Made by a program: the position numbers and the translations under genes. A DNA stretch of 64,000 nt from Halocatena pleomorpha (lineage in GTDB: Archaea; Halobacteriota; Halobacteria; Halobacteriales; Haloarculaceae), in the NCBI RefSeq assembly GCF_003862495.1, contig NZ_RRCH01000003.1, positions 310,001 to 374,000 of the forward strand. Direction: 5' to 3'. The first letter of the stretch is position 1. Every line of letters starts with the position of its first letter. Positions 62,489 to 64,000 of the stretch are shown piece after piece. Below the pieces are notes generated by a model. It did not search any database and was not told the origin of the DNA. It worked only from the letters and a program-made list of their open reading frames with translations.

Positions 62489-62502
62489 TTTGGTTAGCCG
62501 AA
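62489..62502. promoter_or_regulatory. Degenerate iron-box (DtxR/Idr-like) before dpsA
   Basis: TTTGG-TTAG-CCGAA matches the dyad form TTAGG-N4-CCTAA with one mismatch in each half. It lies 57-70 bp before the dpsA ATG. A near-perfect version lies at 63380-63393 on the other side of dpsA. A TATA-like TTTAAG at about 62526 gives the expected leaderless spacing. Confidence 0.45.
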
Positions 62503-62558
62503 GATTATTTTCTGTCTCACGAAGATTTAAGTGATAGGCGCGAGTATAACCGACTGAG

Positions 62559-63107
62559 ATGAGCACACAAGAAGGGCGGATCCGTCAGAAGCAAGGAACC
62601 GTGACCGAGAACGATCTCCGGATCGATACTGATCGATCCGAGCAGATCATCGACGCGTTGAACACCGATCTTGCGAACGCTTACGTTCTGTACCACCAGC
62701 TGAAAAAGCATCACTGGGACGCCGAAGGCGCTGAGTTTCGGGATCTCCACCTATTCCTCGAAGAGGCCTACGAGACAGTTGAGCACGGAGCCGATGAGAT
62801 CGCAGAACGCGCTCAGGCACTCGGTGGCGTGCCGGTCGCTGGCCCGACCACTCAAGCAGAACGGGCTACGGTTTCGTTCGAGGGCGAAGACGTGTACGAC
62901 CTCCGACTCTCGCTCGCGAACGACCTCGAAATGTACGGCGACATCATCGAATCGCTCCGTGACCACATCGAGCTTGCGGATAACCTCGGTGACTACGCGA
63001 CTGGGGAGCTACTGCGGGACATTCTCGTAGAGGTCGAAGAGGACGCTCACCACATCGAACATTACCTCGAAGACGATACGCTGGTCCTTGAGGAAGCAAC
63101 CCACTGA
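62559..63107 (+). CDS. dpsA: Dps-family ferritin-like protein
   Basis: DpsA stores iron in a 12-mer shell and protects DNA from Fenton chemistry. The 182-residue protein matches haloarchaeal DpsA from its start. The ferroxidase region is YVLYHQLKKHHWDAEGAEFRDLHLFLEEAYE (about residues 47-77), with later EVEEDAHHIEHYLED near the C-terminus. The length fits the family. The iron-box-like dyad upstream suggests iron control of its expression. Confidence 0.95.
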   Translation: MSTQEGRIRQKQGTVTENDLRIDTDRSEQIIDALNTDLANAYVLYHQLKKHHWDAEGAEFRDLHLFLEEAYETVEHGADEIAERAQALGGVPVAGPTTQAERATVSFEGEDVYDLRLSLANDLEMYGDIIESLRDHIELADNLGDYATGELLRDILVEVEEDAHHIEHYLEDDTLVLEEATH

Positions 63108-63226
63108 TCGCTCCGATTTTTCCGTCCGACTGTCGACACGCGGACCTTCCCGTCCGAACTCCAGACAGCAGCAATTACTCCGCTCGTTTCACGGTTTATG
63201 GAAAAACGAGACTGCGGCGAACAGAA

Positions 63227-63370
63227 CTATCGTTCGAGATCGACGACTAGATTCGTTGCGATCCACGCGTCGTGATTGCCGGATTCGACGAACACCGTTT
63301 TCTCGGGCGCAGTCGCGTGTGCGGTAACGATCGCCTCGGCGGACTCCACTGCGGGTTCGGACGTAGCCAT
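63227..63370 (-). CDS. 47-residue haloarchaeal protein (DUF7331-like)
   Basis: A minus-strand frame from ATG 63370 encodes MATSEPAVESAEAIVTAH, then EKTVFVESGNHDAWIATN and the ending LVVDLER. The DAWI-x2-x-VVDLER ending is shared by many tiny haloarchaeal proteins of unknown function. It is preceded by an iron-box dyad 10 bp upstream of the start codon and by an A/T-rich TATA-like stretch. Iron control is inferred from the site; the function is unknown. Confidence 0.68.
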   Translation of the reverse strand: MATSEPAVESAEAIVTAHATAPEKTVFVESGNHDAWIATNLVVDLER

Positions 63371-63379
63371 TACCGTTGA

Positions 63380-63393
63380 TTAGGCGCACCTAA
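63380..63393. promoter_or_regulatory. Perfect iron-box (DtxR/Idr-like) dyad
   Basis: TTAGG-CGCA-CCTAA is a perfect 5+5 dyad between the TATA region and start codon of the 47-residue protein. A weaker copy, TTTGG-TTGG-CCTAG (63406-63419), lies 12 bp further upstream. Haloarchaeal DtxR-family iron regulators (Idr/SirR) use dyads of this general form. Binding is not shown here. Confidence 0.6.
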
Positions 63394-63415
63394 ATCTAAA
63401 AATGTTTTGGTTGGC

Positions 63416-64000
63416 CTAGATCCTCAGCCAGCCGGTTTGGATGTCATCATCGAGGAGGTGCCACCGGTGTTTGCCGCCCCGGAGTTCGACGTGTACGTCG
63501 AACCGATCGATGAGTGTTGAGACGATCGTTCGCTCGGGATCGACGGGAAGATGGAAATGACCCATCCCCTTCGTTTCGTGGACGCGTTCGGTCGTGCGAT
63601 CGATGAACTGTGTGATGGTCCCGGAGCGATGGGTGTCGAGGAGTGGCTGAAGCGAGTCAACGCAGAGCCGAAGCTCGCCGGGGGCCAGTCCATTGGCGTC
63701 GCTGTCGAATTCATCGATCGTTACGGAAACGTCGCGTGCCACCCGCCCGAGATCGACCCGTGAGGAGCGCGCACAGACCGCACTGCTTCGTATCGCTGGT
63801 CGACGGTCAATGATTCGGTAGCGGTGTGTCTCGGCCCGCTTCGGACAACGGGTTTCGATCCCCTCGGTGTCGGTCGCCACGATCACCCGCCAGCGTCGGT
63901 CTGTGTCGATATCGCCCAGCAAGCGCCGGGAGAGTCGGAGGTGAGAGCCATCACGGACCGGGCCAGTGATGAGTAAGCTACATCCCTGTCGTTTGAGCGC
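63416..64000 (-). CDS. DUF7504-like protein, 3' part
   Basis: The frame is open to the window edge, so the start lies beyond 64000; the TTG at 63922 is internal. The visible part reads SLLITGPVRDGSHLRLSRRLL, then VIVATDTEGIETRCP, VDLGRVARDVSVTIDEF and ELRLCVDSLQPLLDTH. GMGHFHLPVDPERTIVSTLIDRFDVHVELR follows before the C-terminus. This order fits haloarchaeal DUF7504, a RecA/KaiC-like family of regulators. Its last codons abut the second iron-box-like dyad. Confidence 0.75.
   Translation of the reverse strand, partial: ALKRQGCSLLITGPVRDGSHLRLSRRLLGDIDTDRRWRVIVATDTEGIETRCPKRAETHRYRIIDRRPAIRSSAVCARSSRVDLGRVARDVSVTIDEFDSDANGLAPGELRLCVDSLQPLLDTHRSGTITQFIDRTTERVHETKGMGHFHLPVDPERTIVSTLIDRFDVHVELRGGKHRWHLLDDDIQTGWLRI

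Overview
The window is chromosomal or megaplasmid DNA from a haloarchaeon (class Halobacteria). The evidence is a strongly acidic proteome, GC-rich codons, many leaderless promoters (TATA-like hexamer about 27 nt before the start codon), TFB, GatD, archaeal split GMP synthase (guaAb) and many haloarchaea-specific small families (DUF3209, DUF5802, DUF7126-like, DUF7504-like). No rRNA, tRNA, CRISPR array or recognisable insertion sequence was found.

Layout. 1-3.6 kb: end of a DUF389 membrane protein, a TFB with a dyad-rich promoter, a membrane protein and a MazG-like pyrophosphohydrolase. 3.6-26.6 kb: a large cobalamin (B12) block. cbiA-cobT run leftward. cbiX1 runs rightward. cbiC-cbiE lie downstream of cobN on the minus strand. 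cobN is divergent from a fused chlI/chlD chelatase gene that leads a cbtB-cbtA-ferredoxin operon. A long minus-strand operon runs cbiT-cbiL-cbiF-cbiG-cbiH2(frameshifted)-cbiH1-ferredoxin-LAGLIDADG-like protein-cbiX2-DUF3209-beta-propeller. It is divergent from a winged-helix regulator. Most junctions overlap by a few bases. 26.7-37.6 kb: mixed housekeeping and accessory genes (LLM oxidoreductase, thioesterase, acetyltransferase, gatD, regulators, a DgcN/DgcA-like pair). These include a 207-bp near-perfect inverted repeat pair around 643 bp of non-coding DNA.

37.7-47.3 kb: a relic of a second threonyl-tRNA synthetase lies close to the intact bacterial-type thrS. Then come pspA, a hydrolase, the coupled pyrG-guaAb-DUF7126 set, a metallo-hydrolase and an aldo/keto reductase. 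47.5-55.8 kb: the branched-chain amino acid operon leuA(frameshifted)-ilvB-ilvN-ilvC-ORF-leuC-leuD-leuB. ilvB has a long leader that contains a short ORF ending in Leu-Ile-Ile-Val codons plus a perfect hairpin, which looks like an attenuator. ilvD and ilvE are not here. 57.6-61.7 kb: a biotin operon bioB-dehydrogenase-bioF-bioD that lacks bioA; the dehydrogenase is a candidate BioU-type replacement. 61.8-64 kb: a Tat lipoprotein, dpsA and a 47-residue protein, both with DtxR/Idr-like iron boxes, and a DUF7504-like gene that runs off the end.

The genes work together as three pathway blocks: anaerobic corrin-ring synthesis with cobalt uptake, Leu/Ile/Val synthesis, and biotin synthesis. Two of these carry a one-base frameshift in a GC-rich tract (cbiH2, leuA). 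The shifts could be sequence errors or real lesions.
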